DNA of 64,000 nt from Variovorax brevis (GCF_030317105.1 NZ_JASZYG010000013.1:1-64000), one strand, 5' to 3'; shown: positions 44,126-52,588, numbered from the stretch's first letter. Program-made: numbers and translations. Notes: a model not told the origin generated them from the sequence alone.

Positions 44126-44546
44126 ATGAAAATCCTGCTGGCTGTGGACGGCAGAAAATTCACTCGGCGCATGTTGTCTTTCGTGACCACGCACAAGAGC
44201 TGGTTCGGCGAAGGGGCCAGCTGCACGTTCTTTCATGGCGTGTTCGCCGTGCCACGCCGCGCGGCGGCCCTGGCCGGGCCGGACCTGGTCCATGCCTACT
44301 ACGAGGACGACGCGAAGGCGGTGCTCGACCCGGTGCGCGAGTTTCTGGTCGGGTGGCATCGAAGCGCAGTACCTTCACAAGGTAGGCCACCCCTCCGCCG
44401 CGATCGCAAAGCTGGCGCAAGAAGGCGGCTTCGACCTCGTCGTGATCGGTTCGCACGGCCAAGGTGCCTTCGCCAACCTGGTGCTCGGCTCGGTGGCCAC
44501 CCAGGTTCTGGCCAGTTGCAGCGTCCCGGTGCTGGTGATTCGCTGA
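44126..44546 (+). pseudogene. Universal stress protein with one frameshift
   Basis: The start ATG (44126) is preceded by AAGGAGA. The N-terminal USP half reads MKILLAVDGRKFTRRMLSFV and continues to PVREFLVGG. At 44351-44353 a run reads GGGTGG where GGTGG is expected, i.e. one extra G. In the next frame GIEAQYLHKVGHPSAAIAK follows to VVIGSHGQGAFANLVLGSVATQVLASCSVPVLVIR, with the ATP-binding loop and end intact. Total about 139 residues, normal for a single-domain USP. The lesion is in a G run, so sequencing error is possible. Belongs to the lxa-like locus. Confidence 0.78.
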
Positions 44547-44569
44547 AGCCGGGCGCGCGCGCCCAGCGC

Positions 44570-44583
44570 TTGATGTGCATCAA
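44570..44583. promoter_or_regulatory. FNR/ANR-type box TTGAT-GTGC-ATCAA
   Basis: A perfect palindromic FNR/ANR-type site (TTGATGTGCATCAA). Its centre is 68.5 bases before the UspA start at 44645. Centred at -41.5, transcription would begin near 44618, leaving a leader of about 27 bases with the GGAG ribosome binding site. Strongest of six such sites in the locus. Confidence 0.8.
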
Positions 44584-44644
44584 GATCCCGCGCCCCGCGA
44601 CGACCGACACTGGCACCACTTCATCCACGCCTCCGGAGTGCCCC

Positions 44645-45154
44645 ATGTATCAACGCATTCTCGTTCCCATTGACGGCAGTTCGACGTCGCGGCAGGGCCT
44701 GGACGAGGCGTTGCGGCTGGCCCGGCTCAGCGGCGGCAGCGTGCGGCTCGTGCACATCGTCGACCAGCTCAAGTACGTGACGGGCTTCGAAACCTTCTCG
44801 GCCTACGACTCGGACCTGCTGCCCATCATGGAAGAGGCCGGCGAGCAGATCCTCCAGGAGGGCCGCGAAATTGCGAAGGCGGCCGGTATCCAGGCTGAGA
44901 CTTTGCTGTTCACATCGCTGGCCGACCGTGTCTGCGATGTCGTCATCGAGCAGGCCAAGGTGTGGAAGGCCGACCTGATTGTCATCGGCACGCACGGCCG
45001 CCACGGCGTCGGCCGGCTCTTGCTCGGGAGCGATGCGGAACAGATCCTTCGCCTGTCCCCGGTGCCTGTGCTGCTGGTGAGGGCGCCCCAAGCGGATGCC
45101 GGGGCTGCGTCCGCCGCAGCAGGCGTCCCGGAACGTGTCACGGTGCTCATCTGA
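44645..45154 (+). CDS. Universal stress protein UspA family
   Basis: 169 residues, single USP domain: MYQRILVPIDGSSTSRQGLDEALRLA, HIVDQLKYVTG, ADLIVIGTHGRHGVGRLLLGSDAEQILR and VPVLLVRAP. The G-T-H-G-R-x-G-x-G-R-x9-S motif for nucleotide binding is intact. It accumulates in the cytoplasm under oxygen limitation or starvation in relatives. An FNR-type box lies 62 bases upstream, so control by an Anr/Fnr-type regulator is likely. The 169-residue length includes a short Ala-rich tail after LLVRAP. Confidence 0.95.
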   Translation: MYQRILVPIDGSSTSRQGLDEALRLARLSGGSVRLVHIVDQLKYVTGFETFSAYDSDLLPIMEEAGEQILQEGREIAKAAGIQAETLLFTSLADRVCDVVIEQAKVWKADLIVIGTHGRHGVGRLLLGSDAEQILRLSPVPVLLVRAPQADAGAASAAAGVPERVTVLI

Positions 45155-45173
45155 GGTCGGGGCCAAGATTGCC

Positions 45174-45269
45174 ATGACGACTCAAACCATCCGCCAACTG
45201 ATCGCCTTCGTTTTGCTCACGCTTTGCGCGACGGCGTTGCTCGTCGCGGCCGGCCTGAATAGCTCGTGA
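45174..45269 (+). CDS. Small membrane protein (31 aa)
   Basis: Starts MTTQTIRQLIAFVLLT, then a hydrophobic run (LCATALLVAAGL) and ends NSS. It has one transmembrane helix. It lies 19 bases after the UspA stop and its end overlaps the possible GTG start (45266) of the next gene by four bases, so co-translation is possible. Too short for family assignment; coding is supported mainly by position. Confidence 0.45.
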   Translation: MTTQTIRQLIAFVLLTLCATALLVAAGLNSS

Positions 45270-45289
45270 CGGTGGCACGGACGCAAGCG

Positions 45290-45529
45290 ATGCGCATACA
45301 GATCTGGAGCGCCTTCCTGTTGGGCTGCACGCTGATCAACTATTCGATGTTGATTGCATGGTTCGTCGCATTCAGCTTCGCGCATGAATGGATGTTCCGT
45401 CTGCACGGTAATTTCTTTCACATCTCCCGTGAGCGCTTCGATGGCATTCACTATGCGGGCATGGTGGCTTACAAGGTCGCGATACTTCTTTTCAATCTCG
45501 TGCCATTCGTGGCCCTGCGCCTCCTTTGA
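45290..45529 (+). CDS. DUF6868 membrane protein
   Basis: 79 residues from the ATG at 45290; a GTG at 45266 would extend it by eight residues. The sequence has two membrane segments (IWSAFLLGCTLINYSMLIAWF and VAILLFNLVPFVALRLL) separated by a conserved loop, AHEWMFRLHGNFFHISRERFDGIHYAGM. This pattern is characteristic of DUF6868, a small inner-membrane family of unknown function. It follows the 31-residue membrane protein gene and faces a convergent NUDIX gene 20 bases downstream. Confidence 0.82.
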   Translation: MRIQIWSAFLLGCTLINYSMLIAWFVAFSFAHEWMFRLHGNFFHISRERFDGIHYAGMVAYKVAILLFNLVPFVALRLL

Positions 45530-45548
45530 CCGCATGCGCAGTGATGGG

Positions 45549-46103
45549 TCATGACACGAGGGTCAGCAACCGTTCGACAAACACCTGTTGCCCTTCGTGA
45601 ATGCGGACGCGCGCCGCCTCGATCGTGAACCAGGCGGCGCGATCGACTTCGGGAAATGTCCTGAGCTGCCCCGAGCGTGGCGGCCATTCGATGTCGAAGG
45701 TGTTCGAGACGATCCTGGACGGGTCGGCATCGCCTTCGAAGGCCCAGGCATGGATCAACTTGCCGCTGCGCAGCCGCGCTTCGCCGAGGCTTGCGCAATG
45801 GGTGCCGGGTGCGAACCCCGTCTCTTCAAAGAACTCGCGCCTGGCGGCGTCCAGCCCGGCTTCGGCGCCGGCAACGAACTCACCCTTGGGAATGGACCAC
45901 GCGCCCAGGTCACGCCTGACCCAGAGGGGGCCGCCCGGATGCACCAGAAAAACCTCGACGGCAGAACCCGTGCGCCGGTACATGAGCAGACCGGCGCTCT
46001 GGGTGGCGGATCGCCGGGGCGTTGCTGGTATGCGAAGGATCGTCCGCCGCGTGGCGGCTGGCGCAAGACCGGCATTCGGCATGGCGCCGGATGGCTTGCT
46101 CAT
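45549..46103 (-). CDS. NUDIX hydrolase
   Basis: 184 residues from the ATG at 46103, which overlaps the TGA of the upstream UspA gene (ATGA), so the two are coupled. The Nudix box is seen as the string GAEAGLDAARREFFEETGF, with the catalytic REFFEETGF core. The domain starts at QSAGLLMYRRTGSAVEVFLVHPGGPLW and ends LTLVS; the preceding 35 residues are atypical. Enzymes of this type hydrolyse nucleoside diphosphates linked to another moiety; exact substrate unknown. The ending VERLLTLVS and the GAWSIPKGEF block are typical of the predicted NTP pyrophosphohydrolases in stress loci. Confidence 0.92.
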   Translation of the reverse strand: MSKPSGAMPNAGLAPAATRRTILRIPATPRRSATQSAGLLMYRRTGSAVEVFLVHPGGPLWVRRDLGAWSIPKGEFVAGAEAGLDAARREFFEETGFAPGTHCASLGEARLRSGKLIHAWAFEGDADPSRIVSNTFDIEWPPRSGQLRTFPEVDRAAWFTIEAARVRIHEGQQVFVERLLTLVS

Positions 46104-46621
46104 TCCATTGCAAGCGCAGCCGATGGGAGACTGACCCGCAGCGCTGCCTGCTCGGCCTCGATCACCGAGACGGCCCCGGGCGTGCGCACCAGTAGCACCG
46201 GCACCGGTGCGGTGCGAAGAACGTTTTCCGCGCCGCTGCCCATCACGAATCGCCCGATGCCGCGGCGGCCGTGCGTGCCGAGCACGATCAGGTCGGCGGC
46301 CCACTGCACTGCTTCCGACGCGACCGAGTCGGCCAGCTTCCCGTTGAACTTGTCGTGCAGCACTGTCTCCGCAGGAACGCCGGCCTTTTGGGCCGTGGCG
46401 CTGGCCTGTTCGAGCAGCCGCATGCCATTGGAGCGAAGCGTGTTGAGCCAGTCGCCGGCGTAGCCCGCGTAGGCATCCATCGACATCGCAAAGGAGAGTT
46501 CGTCGATCACGTAGAGCAGGCGCAGTTGGCCCTTTGTCATCTGCGCGAGGCGAATGGCTTCGGCAAGGCCGAGGTTCGACGTTTCGCTGCCGTCGACCGG
46601 AACGAGGATGCGTTGGTACAT
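46100..46621 (-). CDS. Universal stress protein UspA family
   Basis: 173 residues from the ATG at 46621 (MYQRILVPVDGSETSNLGLAEAIRLA). Single USP domain: LLYVIDELSFAM, ADLIVLGTHGRRGIGRFVMGSGAENVLR and VPVLLVRTPG. ATP-binding loop intact, Ala-rich tail of about 20 residues. Its end overlaps the NUDIX start by four bases. An FNR-like box lies upstream at 46679-46692, 58 bases from its ATG. Confidence 0.95.
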   Translation of the reverse strand: MYQRILVPVDGSETSNLGLAEAIRLAQMTKGQLRLLYVIDELSFAMSMDAYAGYAGDWLNTLRSNGMRLLEQASATAQKAGVPAETVLHDKFNGKLADSVASEAVQWAADLIVLGTHGRRGIGRFVMGSGAENVLRTAPVPVLLVRTPGAVSVIEAEQAALRVSLPSAALAME

Positions 46622-46678
46622 GGAGGGCTCCGGGGGGTGTGGATGCCGCCAGTATGTAAATGCCGCCGGGCTTTCGAC

Positions 46679-46692
46679 TTGATCTGGCGCAA
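46679..46692. promoter_or_regulatory. FNR-type box TTGAT-CTGG-CGCAA
   Basis: One perfect half-site (TTGAT) and one degenerate half-site (CGCAA) spaced by four bases. Its centre is 64.5 bases from the UspA start at 46621, so a promoter reading minus, with the box at -41.5, would give a leader of about 23 bases. Confidence 0.6.
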
Positions 46693-46724
46693 TCCAGAGC
46701 GATGTCGCGGGGCAGTCGCTTGCC

Positions 46725-46738
46725 TTGATCTGCAACAA
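46725..46738. promoter_or_regulatory. FNR-type box TTGAT-CTGC-AACAA
   Basis: One perfect half-site and one near half-site (AACAA) spaced by four bases. The centre is 60.5 bases before the hemerythrin start at 46792, giving a leader of about 19 bases that includes the AGGAG motif. Confidence 0.6.
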
Positions 46739-46791
46739 GGCCGCCGCCGGGCGGATGCGCGACGCTGGAGCCCTGAACAGGAGCACATCAA

Positions 46792-47373
46792 ATGCACGAG
46801 ACAACCCGCATAATTCGCGACGAGCACGCAGCGCTGTCGGCCATGCTGCGTTCCATCCTCATGTTGCTGGCCGAGCACCGCCGCAAAGGCACCATGCCGG
46901 ATTTCGCATCGCTTCGGGCGATGCTCTTCTACGTGGACGAGTTTCCGGAGAAGCGCCATCACCGCAAGGAGTCGGAATTGCTCTTTCCCAGGCTGCGGGC
47001 GCGCACCCCAATCTCGCGCGAACTGCTCGACCGGCTGGACGACGACCACGAACGCGGCGAGCGAAAGATCCGCAACGTGGAGCACGCCCTGCTGGCCTTC
47101 GAGATGCTGGGTGAATCGCGGCGTGACCAGTTCGAAACAGCGGTGGAGCGCTACGCCGACTTCTACCTCGCGCACATGGCGCTGGAAGAACGGGAGATCC
47201 TCCCGCTGGCCGAACGCGTGTTGACCGAGGAGGACTGGGCCGAACTCGACGACGCTTTCCGCAAGAACTGCGACCCGCTCACGGGCTGCGAGCCGGAAGA
47301 GGAATACCGGGCCTTGTTCACGCGCATCGTCAACCGGGTTCCCGCGCCCATCGGGCTGGGGTCGCAAGCCTGA
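46792..47373 (+). CDS. Hemerythrin domain protein
   Basis: 193 residues. Likely di-iron ligands are visible: H12 in DEHAAL, H56-H57 in KRHHRKESELLFP, H86 in DDDHERGER, H127 in LAHMALEEREILP, with Glu in the HKE-type and HxxEE segments. Bacterial hemerythrins bind or sense O2 or nitric oxide. An FNR-like box (46725-46738) lies upstream. Downstream is the convergent Pat-like gene. Pairs with the second hemerythrin gene at 55804-56385 in the same locus. Confidence 0.9.
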   Translation: MHETTRIIRDEHAALSAMLRSILMLLAEHRRKGTMPDFASLRAMLFYVDEFPEKRHHRKESELLFPRLRARTPISRELLDRLDDDHERGERKIRNVEHALLAFEMLGESRRDQFETAVERYADFYLAHMALEEREILPLAERVLTEEDWAELDDAFRKNCDPLTGCEPEEEYRALFTRIVNRVPAPIGLGSQA

Positions 47374-47379
47374 GGGCTT

Positions 47380-48420
47380 TCAACCGCCATTCAGGCTCAA
47401 CACCACGCGCCGCTGGTCGGACGCCGCAGCCTCGCTGCGGTCGTCTTCAAAACCAGCGCTGCGCGAGAGCTTCAGCATGCGCGTGTTCTCCCGCAGCACA
47501 TTGCCGACCAGCCGCTCGATGCCGCGGCTGCGCGCATGCTCGATCAACTGGTTCAACAGGAGCTTGCCGAGCCCTTGTCCCTTGAGGTCCGAGCGCACGA
47601 GAAGGGCGAACTCGGCCTCTACCCCATCCGGGTCGCTCACGGCGCGGCCAACCCCCAGCGTTTCCTGTTGCCCCTGCGTGTTGACGCCCACTCCATTGCC
47701 GGCGCGGCCGGCTTTCACCACGATCACCGGTTTGTTGCGGGCTGCGGCGCGCGCGGCCGACATGAACTTGCGCGGTGACTGGATGGATTCGATGTACAGC
47801 AGGATGGCGCGGGTCTTCGCGTCGCTGGCCAGGTAGTCCAGGAGGTCGCCGAAATCGACGTCGCAATGGTCGCCGAGGGAGACGAGATGCGACAGGCCGA
47901 TGCCGCGGCCCTTCGCCCAGTCCAGCGTGGCCGTGGCCAACGCGCCGGACTGCGACACGAAGGCCACCTCACCGGCCAGCGCATCGGCCTGTGCAAAGCT
48001 CGCATTGAGGCCAATGTGCGGGCTCAACAGCCCGATGCAGTTGGGCCCCAGCAGCCGCACGAGCCCCGGCCGTGCCGCATCCAGCGTGGCCTGCTTCTGG
48101 CGCGCGTCCAGTCCCGCGGTCACGATGAGCACCGCGCGGGTGCCGAGTGCGCCCAGTTCCACCACAAGATGCGTAATGGTGTGTGCCGGCGTGCACAGGA
48201 TCGCCAGGTCCGGCGGGGCGGGCAAGTCGGCGGCCTTGGCGAATGTGCGCACCCCTGCGACCTGCGCATGCTTCGGATTGACCGGGTAGATGGCACCGGT
48301 GAAGCGCCCCGCGCGCACGTTGCGCCAGACGGTGGCGCCCACGCTGCCGGGGCGCTCCGAAGCGCCAAATATCGCGACGGATGCGGGCGACAAAAGTTGA
48401 TCGAGATGGCGAATGCTCAA
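47380..48420 (-). CDS. Pat-like acyl-CoA synthetase/GNAT with large internal deletion
   Basis: 346 residues. The first 235 match the CoA-binding and ligase-like part of ADP-forming acyl-CoA synthetases (SVAIFGASERPGSVGATVWRN, VNPKHAQVAG, LGPNCIGLLS, FVSQSGALATATLDW). At about residues 240-250 the sequence jumps to the acetyltransferase end (QETLGVGRAVSDPDGV, SDLKGQGLGKLLLNQLIE, ENTRMLKLSRSAGF). Full-length Pat proteins are about 900 residues with an ATP-grasp domain between. The frame is kept, so this is an in-frame deletion of about 550 residues near 47670-47700. The remaining protein may bind CoA and acetylate, but lacks the regulatory architecture. The divergent neighbour is the beta-CASP gene. 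Confidence 0.88.
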   Translation of the reverse strand: MSIRHLDQLLSPASVAIFGASERPGSVGATVWRNVRAGRFTGAIYPVNPKHAQVAGVRTFAKAADLPAPPDLAILCTPAHTITHLVVELGALGTRAVLIVTAGLDARQKQATLDAARPGLVRLLGPNCIGLLSPHIGLNASFAQADALAGEVAFVSQSGALATATLDWAKGRGIGLSHLVSLGDHCDVDFGDLLDYLASDAKTRAILLYIESIQSPRKFMSAARAAARNKPVIVVKAGRAGNGVGVNTQGQQETLGVGRAVSDPDGVEAEFALLVRSDLKGQGLGKLLLNQLIEHARSRGIERLVGNVLRENTRMLKLSRSAGFEDDRSEAAASDQRRVVLSLNGG

Positions 48421-48476
48421 GGCAAGCCCCCGGAGGATTGTTGAGCGTCATCATCCGTGCTCTCTCCGGGCGTCAC

Positions 48477-48490
48477 TTGACGAAGATCAA
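48477..48490. promoter_or_regulatory. FNR-type box TTGAC-GAAG-ATCAA
   Basis: Canonical half-sites TTGAC and ATCAA spaced by four bases. The centre lies 57.5 bases before the beta-CASP start at 48541; with the box at -41.5 the transcript starts near 48525, just before the AAGGAGA at about 48528. It also sits in the divergent gap with the Pat-like gene. Confidence 0.75.
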
Positions 48491-48540
48491 CCCGGATGGC
48501 CGGCGAGGTGTCACGCTGCACTCATCAAGGAGACAGGTCC

Positions 48541-49893
48541 ATGCGCATCCAGTTCATCGGCGGCACCGGCACCGTCACCGGCTCCAAATACCTGCTGGAA
48601 CACGGCGGCAAGCGACTGTTGGTGGACTGTGGGCTGTTCCAGGGCCTGAAGCAATTGCGCTTGCGCAACCGGGAGCCGCTGCCGTTCGACGCCGCCAGCG
48701 TCGACGCGGTGCTGCTCACGCACGCCCACATGGACCACAGCGGCTTCATCCCCCGGCTCGTCCAGATGGGTTTCAACGGACCGGTGTATTGCACACAGGC
48801 CACGCATGCACTGTGCGAACTCCTGTTGCCCGACTCTGGCCGCCTGCAGGAGGAGGAAGCCGACTTCGCGAATCGCCATGGCCATTCGAAGCACCAGCCC
48901 GCGCTGCCGCTCTACACCGAAGACGATGCGCGCAAGGCGTTGAAGCACTTCGAGCCCATCGGCTTCGACACCGTGCACGTGCCGTGGCCCGGCTGGAAAT
49001 GGCGGTTGCGCCGCGCCGGTCACATCCTGGGCGCGGCCAGCGCACGCATCGTCTGGCCGGGCGGCAGCATCCTCTTTTCAGGCGATCTCGGCCGCAGCGA
49101 CGACCTCGTGATGCGCGCGCCGCAGCAGCCCGAGCCTGCCGACTACGTGGTGATCGAGTCCACCTACGGCGACCGCATCCACCGAGACGTCGACGTGCTC
49201 GCTGCGCTGGCGGCGGTCATCAACCGCACGGCCGCGCGGGGTGGTGTCATCGTGGTTCCCTCCTTCGCGGTGGGGCGCGCGCAAACCATCCTTTATTGCA
49301 TCCACCTGCTCAAGGAGGCGCGGCGCATCCCGGATGTTCCGGTTTACCTCAACAGTCCCATGGCGGCGGATGCCACGCGCATCTTCCGGCATCACTTGGA
49401 CGAACTGCGCCTGGACGCCGCGCAATGCGCGGCGATGAGCCAGGGCATCACCTTCGTCAACACGCAGGAAGAGTCGAGGCGGCTCAACGCGCTCGATTAC
49501 CCGTCGATCATCGTGTCGGCCAGTGGCATGGCGACCGGCGGGCGGGTGCTCCACCACATCAAGGCCTATGCGCCCGATGCGCGCAACGCCATCCTCTTCG
49601 TCGGGTTCCAGGCGGCGGCCACCCGTGGCGCGGCCATGGTGGCCGGCGCCGCCTCGGTCAAGATCCATGGCGAGTACGTGCCCATCCGCGCCGAGGTGGC
49701 CAACCTCGACAGCCTGTCGGCGCACGCGGACCGCGAGCAGCTCCTGGCCTGGATCGGCGCCCTGCCTGCGCCGAAGCGCGTGTTCGTGACGCATGGCGAG
49801 CCCGTGGCGGCCGATGCACTGCGCCTGGCGATCGAGGAGCGCCACGGCTGGGCGGTGACTGTGCCTGAGTACCTGGAGTCGCGCGAACTCTGA
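48541..49893 (+). CDS. MBL-fold metallo-hydrolase with RNA-specificity (beta-CASP) domain
   Basis: 450 residues from the ATG at 48541. The N-terminal metallo-beta-lactamase fold has the zinc motif LTHAHMDHSGFIPR, a central GHILGAASARI and LFSGDLGRSDD. The beta-CASP insert and the C-terminal SLSAHADREQLLAWIG and FVTHGEP (motifs B and C) complete an RNase J/CPSF-type hydrolase. Members process or degrade RNA. An FNR-type box directly upstream suggests induction at low oxygen. It sits eight bases before the thymidine-phosphorylase-like gene. Related enzymes are part of lxa-like clusters. Confidence 0.94.
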   Translation: MRIQFIGGTGTVTGSKYLLEHGGKRLLVDCGLFQGLKQLRLRNREPLPFDAASVDAVLLTHAHMDHSGFIPRLVQMGFNGPVYCTQATHALCELLLPDSGRLQEEEADFANRHGHSKHQPALPLYTEDDARKALKHFEPIGFDTVHVPWPGWKWRLRRAGHILGAASARIVWPGGSILFSGDLGRSDDLVMRAPQQPEPADYVVIESTYGDRIHRDVDVLAALAAVINRTAARGGVIVVPSFAVGRAQTILYCIHLLKEARRIPDVPVYLNSPMAADATRIFRHHLDELRLDAAQCAAMSQGITFVNTQEESRRLNALDYPSIIVSASGMATGGRVLHHIKAYAPDARNAILFVGFQAAATRGAAMVAGAASVKIHGEYVPIRAEVANLDSLSAHADREQLLAWIGALPAPKRVFVTHGEPVAADALRLAIEERHGWAVTVPEYLESREL

Positions 49894-49901
49894 AGGGCCG
49901 C

Positions 49902-51188
49902 ATGTCCAGGCCCGCCAATCATCTGCTGGCGCGCCGCGCCGGCATCGACACCTACCAGCAGCCGGTGGTGTACATGCGCAGCGACTGTCCGGTCTGCCGT
50001 GCCGAGGGCTTCCAGTCGCAGGCACAGGTGGAACTGGTGTCCGGCGGCCGCCATCTGCTGGCCATCCTGCACCACGTAGATCGCGAGTGGCTCGGCCGTG
50101 ACGAGATCGCGCTGTCGGAAGTGGGCTGGACGCTGCTGGGCGCCTGCGACGGTGATCCGGTCGTGGTGCGCCATCCGCCCTTGCTGGAGTCGCTGGCACA
50201 CCTGCGCGCGAAGGTACATGGCACCCGTTTTGGCTACGAGGGCTTGCGGCCGTTGATGGATGACGTGAGCCATGGCCGTGTGTCCGACATCCACCTCGCG
50301 TCCATCGTGACGGTGTGCGCCGGAGGCGGACTGGACATGGGCGAAACGGTGGCCCTCACGCGCGCCATGGTGGACGTGGGCGAGCGCATCGACTGGGGCG
50401 TGTCGCCGGTGGTGGACAAGCATTGCATCGGCGGGCTGCCCGGCAACCGGACCCCGCTCATCGTGGTGCCCATCGTGGCCGCCTGCGGCGTGACCATGCC
50501 CAAGACCTCGTCGCGCGCGATCACCTCGGCGGCCGGCACGGCCGACGCCATGGAAACGCTCGCGCCATTGAACCTGGACGTGGCCGCCATGCGCCGCGTC
50601 GTGGAACGCGAAGGTGGCTGCATCGCGTGGGGTGGCGCCACGCGCATCAGTCCCGCAGACGACATGCTGATCCGGGTGGAGCGGCCCCTCAACATCGACA
50701 GCGAAGGCCTGCTGGTGGCCTCCATCCTGTCCAAGAAGGTCGCGGTGGGATCGCAGCGCGTGCTGATCGATATTCCTGTGGGACCGCTGGCCAAGGTGCG
50801 CGGCGTGGCGGCAGCAGGGCAACTGTCGCAAAGCCTCGTGGCGGTGGGCGCCGCGCTGGGCCTGCTTGTCGTCACGGCCTTCACGGACGGCCGGCAGCCG
50901 GTGGGCCGCGGCATCGGCCCGGCGCTGGAGGCGGCGGACGTGCTGGCCGTGCTGGAACGCCGCGCCGACGCGCCCGCCGACCTGCGCGAGCCGCCGAAGG
51001 CGGCCCATCGCTTCAGCGTGGAGGCGCGGCACGCGGGCGTCGTGCGCGGCATCGACACGCGCCTGGTCACACGCGCGGCCAAGCTCGCCGGCGCCCCGCG
51101 CGACCCCGCCGCCGGCGCCACGCTTCAGGTGCGCGTAGAGGACTCACAGGCGCCTGCGTTTCAGATCGACATTGAAAGACAGCGATGA
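49902..51188 (+). CDS. Thymidine/AMP phosphorylase-family protein, internally shortened
   Basis: 428 residues; full-length relatives have about 500. Signature regions are present: MDDVSHGRVSDIHLAS, VVDKHCIGGLPGNRTPLIVVPI, PKTSSRAITSAAGTADAMETLAP and SPADDMLIRVERPLNIDSEG. At about 50990 (RRADAPADLRE then PPKAAHR) a stretch that in relatives reads as a helical pair of about 50 residues seems missing in frame, and the C-terminal barrel-like segment is also short. The enzymes phosphorolyse nucleosides or AMP to ribose-phosphates and base. Co-located with an RNase-like gene upstream and PaaK-like gene downstream (4-base overlap). Activity after the deletion is uncertain. Confidence 0.87.
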   Translation: MSRPANHLLARRAGIDTYQQPVVYMRSDCPVCRAEGFQSQAQVELVSGGRHLLAILHHVDREWLGRDEIALSEVGWTLLGACDGDPVVVRHPPLLESLAHLRAKVHGTRFGYEGLRPLMDDVSHGRVSDIHLASIVTVCAGGGLDMGETVALTRAMVDVGERIDWGVSPVVDKHCIGGLPGNRTPLIVVPIVAACGVTMPKTSSRAITSAAGTADAMETLAPLNLDVAAMRRVVEREGGCIAWGGATRISPADDMLIRVERPLNIDSEGLLVASILSKKVAVGSQRVLIDIPVGPLAKVRGVAAAGQLSQSLVAVGAALGLLVVTAFTDGRQPVGRGIGPALEAADVLAVLERRADAPADLREPPKAAHRFSVEARHAGVVRGIDTRLVTRAAKLAGAPRDPAAGATLQVRVEDSQAPAFQIDIERQR

Positions 51189-52585
51189 GCCCTGTGCCGC
51201 TTGCTCCCCTCGACCCCTGGATGTCGGGTTCCATCGCACTCGACGTCGCGATGGCGTCGCATGCCTCCCCCGAAGCACTGGCTTCCCGGCGCACCACGCG
51301 ACTGGCCGAATTGCTGTCGTCTGCAGCCCGGAATTCACCGATGTACCGCGAACTGCTGGGAGGCCGCGACCCGGCATCGCTGCGCCTGCAGGACCTGCCC
51401 GTCATGCACAAGGCGCACCTGATGCGCCACTTCGATGACTGGGTGGCCGACCCGCATCTGAAACTGGACGCGCTTCGGCGCTTCACGGACGACCGGGCAC
51501 GCCTGGCCGAGCCGCACCTGGGCCGCTATGTGGTGTGGGAGAGTTCGGGCAGCACCGGCGAGCCGGGCATCTTTGTGCAGGACGCGCAGGCCATGGCGGT
51601 CTACGATGCGCTGGAGGCGCTGCGCCGCCCGGTGCTTCGCCCCCTGCAGCGCCTGCTGGACCCGTGGAGCCTGGCGGAGCGAATTGCCTTCGTGGGCGCG
51701 ATCGGCGGTCATTTTGCGAGCACGGTGTCGATCGAGCGGCTGCGGCGCCTGAACCCTGCCATGTCGGGCCAGTTGCACAGCATTTCCTTCTTGCAGCCCG
51801 TGGGCGAGCTGGTGGCGCAACTCAATGCACTCGCGCCCACCGTGATCGCCACCTATCCCAGCGCGGCCGTGCTGCTCGCGCAGGAGCGCGCCGAAGGCCG
51901 TCTCGAAGCCTCGCCGCACGAGGTGTGGACCGGTGGCGAGGATTTCTCGCCCGCGAAACGTCGATTCGTGCAGTGCGCCTTCGGATGCGCGGTGGCCAAC
52001 AGCTATGGCGCCTCCGAGTTCCTGGCGCTGGCGTCTGAATGCACGCGGGGGCGACTGCACCTGAACAGCGACTGGGCCATCCTGGAATCGGTCGACCGGC
52101 ACGGCCATCCCGTGCCAGCGGGACAGGCGGGCGCGACGGCGCTGTTGACCAACCTGGCCAACCATGTGCAACCACTGATTCGCTACGACATCGGCGATCG
52201 CGTGACGCAGCATGCGGCGCCGTGCGAATGCGGCTCGTCTTTGCCGGTGATCGAGGTCCAAGGCCGTAGCGAAGAAACACTGGACCTGGGCGCGGCTGGC
52301 TCCAAAACCGTGAGCCTGCTGCCCCTGGCGCTGAGCACCGTGCTCGAAGAAGAGGCCTCGCTGTTCGATTTCCAGCTCGTGCAGCGGGGCGCCACGGATC
52401 TGCTGTTGCGCACCGGGCTGCAGGGCTCAACGGGCGAACTCGCGCTGCGGCGCGCCCGCCGTGCGCTCGGGTCTTTCCTGGAGGCCCAGGGGGCGCACGG
52501 CGTGCAGATCCACTGCCAGTTCGGGGAGCCCATTCACTGCAGTCGCGGCGGCAAGATCCAGCGGGTGGTCGTGGCCCTTCACTGA
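51185..52585 (+). CDS. PaaK/CapK-like adenylate-forming enzyme
   Basis: 466 residues; the ATG overlaps the phosphorylase stop by four bases. It resembles phenylacetate-CoA ligase-type adenylating enzymes: ATP-binding loop SSGSTGEPGIFV, middle signature NSYGASEFLAL and DIGDRV in LIRYDIGDRV, all present. The C-terminal small domain ends GGKIQRVVVAL with a Lys that probably acts in adenylation. Members adenylate an aryl or fatty acid and transfer it to CoA or a carrier. The role in a stress locus is unknown. Converges on the OTC-like gene (4 bases apart). Confidence 0.9.
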   Translation: MSPVPLAPLDPWMSGSIALDVAMASHASPEALASRRTTRLAELLSSAARNSPMYRELLGGRDPASLRLQDLPVMHKAHLMRHFDDWVADPHLKLDALRRFTDDRARLAEPHLGRYVVWESSGSTGEPGIFVQDAQAMAVYDALEALRRPVLRPLQRLLDPWSLAERIAFVGAIGGHFASTVSIERLRRLNPAMSGQLHSISFLQPVGELVAQLNALAPTVIATYPSAAVLLAQERAEGRLEASPHEVWTGGEDFSPAKRRFVQCAFGCAVANSYGASEFLALASECTRGRLHLNSDWAILESVDRHGHPVPAGQAGATALLTNLANHVQPLIRYDIGDRVTQHAAPCECGSSLPVIEVQGRSEETLDLGAAGSKTVSLLPLALSTVLEEEASLFDFQLVQRGATDLLLRTGLQGSTGELALRRARRALGSFLEAQGAHGVQIHCQFGEPIHCSRGGKIQRVVVALH

Positions 52586-52588
52586 CTT

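Noticed and set aside
49078..51032. Two long minus-strand open frames opposite the beta-CASP and phosphorylase genes
   Set aside because: Low-complexity His/Arg-rich translations, antisense to clear genes.
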